Source of the DNA: Ichthyophthirius multifiliis
Taxonomy: Eukaryota; Ciliophora; Oligohymenophorea; Hymenostomatida
Length of the DNA stretch: 64,000 nucleotides
Direction of reading: 5' to 3'
Assembly: GCF_000220395.1 (NCBI RefSeq)
Contig: NW_004086499.1
Location: forward strand, 62,001 to 126,000
The number at the start of each line of letters is the position of its first letter. Position 1 is the first letter of the stretch. Below are positions 62,118 through 64,000 of this stretch, one piece after another. The notes below the pieces were generated by a model that was given only the letters and a program-made list of their open reading frames with translations, ran no database searches and was not told where the DNA came from. Made by a program: the position numbers and the translations under genes.

Positions 62118-62676
62118 AATAATACAAAAAAATATATATCCAAAAAAAGTTTTCAGAAAATGTGCATGAATTTAACTCAATATTACATTCATTTTTCTTA
62201 TTTTATATTTATTTAGTAAATATTAAATTAATAAGTTTTATTAAAATTATTATAATATTTGTTTTTTTTTAATATTTTTTAAAATAATAATGTAAATAAT
62301 ATATAAATAAAAATGATATTTATTTTAAGTTTATTATTTTAAATATAATTATATAATTAATATAAAAATAAAAGATTCATATTTTAAAAAAAATTAAAAA
62401 AAAATATTATGAAAAATAATAATTTGTATTATGAAAAAATTGATTAATTAAATAATTATAAATTATAATTAAAAAAATTTTAAATTATATATATTTAAAT
62501 AAAATATTAATAATGAGATGAATATATATATTATTTATATATGATTAATATTATTAATTCTTTTTTTAACAATAAAACTAATTAAATACTATTATCGAAT
62601 AATTCTTAAAATATATGTTTTTATCACTAAAATTTAATAAGTAAATTTATTTCTTGATTTATTATATTAAATATTA

Positions 62677-62709
<33 letters not shown>

Positions 62710-63125
62710 TTCTTTTAATTGCTTAAAATGTATTTTTTAAAACATTATTTAGATATATATAAAAAAATCAAAAAAAAGTTAATAAATTTAACATAAAAAA
62801 TTAATTTAATATTAAAAAATATAATATATAAATAATTATTTTATTATTTGAAAAAAATATATATATATATATATGATATGTTCATTTCGAATAATTTCAA
62901 TTTTGGTAAAGTTAATAGAACTTTTATATTTCAATTTAAAAAAACTAAATATATTTTAAAATAAAAATTATAAAATAATATTCACATAATAAAATTAACA
63001 TAATAAAAAATTAATTATAAAAATAAATAAAAAATATAAAATACATAAAATATAAAATAAATAAATAAATGATATTTTTAAAATAAGTATTTAATTATAA
63101 TTAGTTTGAAAATGATAATTAAAAA
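62118..63125. other. AT-rich intergenic
   Basis: About 1 kb with AT tracts at about 62,680-62,709 and 62,858-62,874; no gene seen. Confidence 0.6.
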
Positions 63126-64000
63126 ATGTTTACAAATCAAATAGTTTATCCTAATGGTGATAAATATGTAGGTATATTTATTTTTTTTAATTATTAAAAT
63201 AAAAAATAAACTTTATTTTTATTTTTTTTGTTAAAAATTTTACATAAATCATTTCAACAAAAGCAACAATAATTAATTTTTAAGAAAAATAAAAATATTT
63301 TTTAAAGGTTAATATAATTATCACAATAAAAAACATGGAAATGGAACAATGATTTATTCGAATGGAGACAGATATGAAGGAGAATGGAAAAATGATTTAA
63401 GACACGGAAAAGGAAAATAATATTTTAAAAATGGCGAATTATATCTTGGTAATTGGTAAAATGATAAATGTGAAGGAACAGGTTAATATTTTTACTCTAA
63501 TAGTGAAAGATTTGTAGGTAATAATTAATTATATAATTTTAAATTATATTTATTTTTTATATAAAATTAATCTTTTACATATTTAATATTTTATAATTAA
63601 ATTTAAAACTAACTGGAAAAACGGAATTAGAAATGGTGAAGGTATAATGTGGTTTAATAATTAAAGCAAATACAAAGGTGAAATAATGATTTTTTATTTA
63701 TAATATATAAACATATTAAATATAAATTAATCATTTAATATATATTTATATATAATTATAAAATAATAGGTATCTTTTTGAATAACTTGAAACACGGAGA
63801 AGGATTATATACTGCTCCGAACGGAGAAGAAATAAAGGAATTATGGATTCATGGCTAGAAGGTAGAATTCAATAAATAATTATCAAAGGAAAAAAAATAT
63901 TAGTTTGAGGAAGAAAGTCAAAGTTAAAATAAAAAAAATACATTTATTTATAAATAAAAAAAAATTTTAAAAAAAGAAAAGGAATAAAAAAAAGAAAATC
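63126..64000 (+). CDS. MORN-repeat protein, 5' part (cut by window end)
   Basis: Exon 1 is 63126-63171 ([16 protein letters not shown]), exon 2 63308-63517, exon 3 about 63611-63677, exon 4 from 63770 on; the frame is still open at 64000. MORN repeats are evident: Y.NG..YEG.W.ND..HGKG ([65 protein letters not shown]). After the repeats comes a Lys/Gln-rich tail. MORN proteins attach to membranes and the cytoskeleton, in ciliates often cortical structures. The intron between exons 2 and 3 has a GT donor but no AG before the repeat resumes (see the findings). Confidence 0.9.

Overview
The window looks like a piece of a ciliate macronuclear genome. It is roughly 85-90% A+T, and every convincing gene reads TAA and TAG as glutamine in frame and ends only at TGA. 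Introns are short GT...AG introns, often filled with (AT)n. This composition and code fit an oligohymenophorean such as Ichthyophthirius; the genus is an inference, the genetic code is seen directly. With only one stop codon and this base composition, long open frames occur by chance, so genes without a recognisable family are given low confidence.

Layout. 0-5 kb: the tail of a TPR gene with a 7-nt exon (+), an uncertain gene (-), a 160-aa possible OB-fold protein (+) and an uncertain multi-exon zinc-finger-like gene (+). 6-10.5 kb: a compact + strand group of SAC1 phosphoinositide phosphatase, PP2A catalytic subunit and an unknown basic protein. 11-12 kb: a three-repeat MYB protein (-). 13.7-20.9 kb: a penicillin-amidase-like Ntn hydrolase (+), a long coiled-coil protein (+), a small one-TM protein (+) and a dual-specificity phosphatase (-). 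21-24.4 kb: very AT-rich, with one long but unproven ORF. 24.5-26.6 kb: intronless HSP90 (-) with two heat-shock elements upstream. 28.3-29.9 kb: a Tesmin/LIN54-type CXC protein (-). 31-36.9 kb: HIT hydrolase (+), a SAM-FHA-FHA-RING protein (+), two minus-strand genes (a membrane protein and a polyQ protein) and a YrhK-like six-TM protein (+). 37-39.3 kb: oligopeptidase B-like peptidase (+) with an apparent frameshift. 39.6-42.2 kb: Q/N-rich coiled-coil protein with 33-bp repeats (+). 44.5-46.9 kb: a metallophosphoesterase and a stomatin-like protein (+). 47.1-56.1 kb: a small coiled-coil gene, then an 8.5-kb gene for a giant surface protein with furin-like cysteine repeats, a REJ-like region and C-terminal TM helices (+). 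57-64 kb: ribosomal protein eL31 (-), a TM RING-H2 ubiquitin ligase (-), a mitochondrial carrier (+) and a MORN-repeat gene cut by the window end (+).

The genes form no operon-like pathway. They are housekeeping, signalling, ubiquitin, chromatin and surface genes mixed on both strands. Spacing is sometimes very tight (about 60-130 bp between SAC1 and PP2A, YrhK and the peptidase, and the two minus-strand genes near 34.9 kb). No tRNA, rRNA, CRISPR array, insertion sequence or telomere repeat was recognised. I found no clearly new system. The most unusual items are the SAM-FHA-FHA-RING architecture, the 7-nt exon, a MORN intron with no AG acceptor, the peptidase frameshift and a GC-rich island near 60.6 kb.
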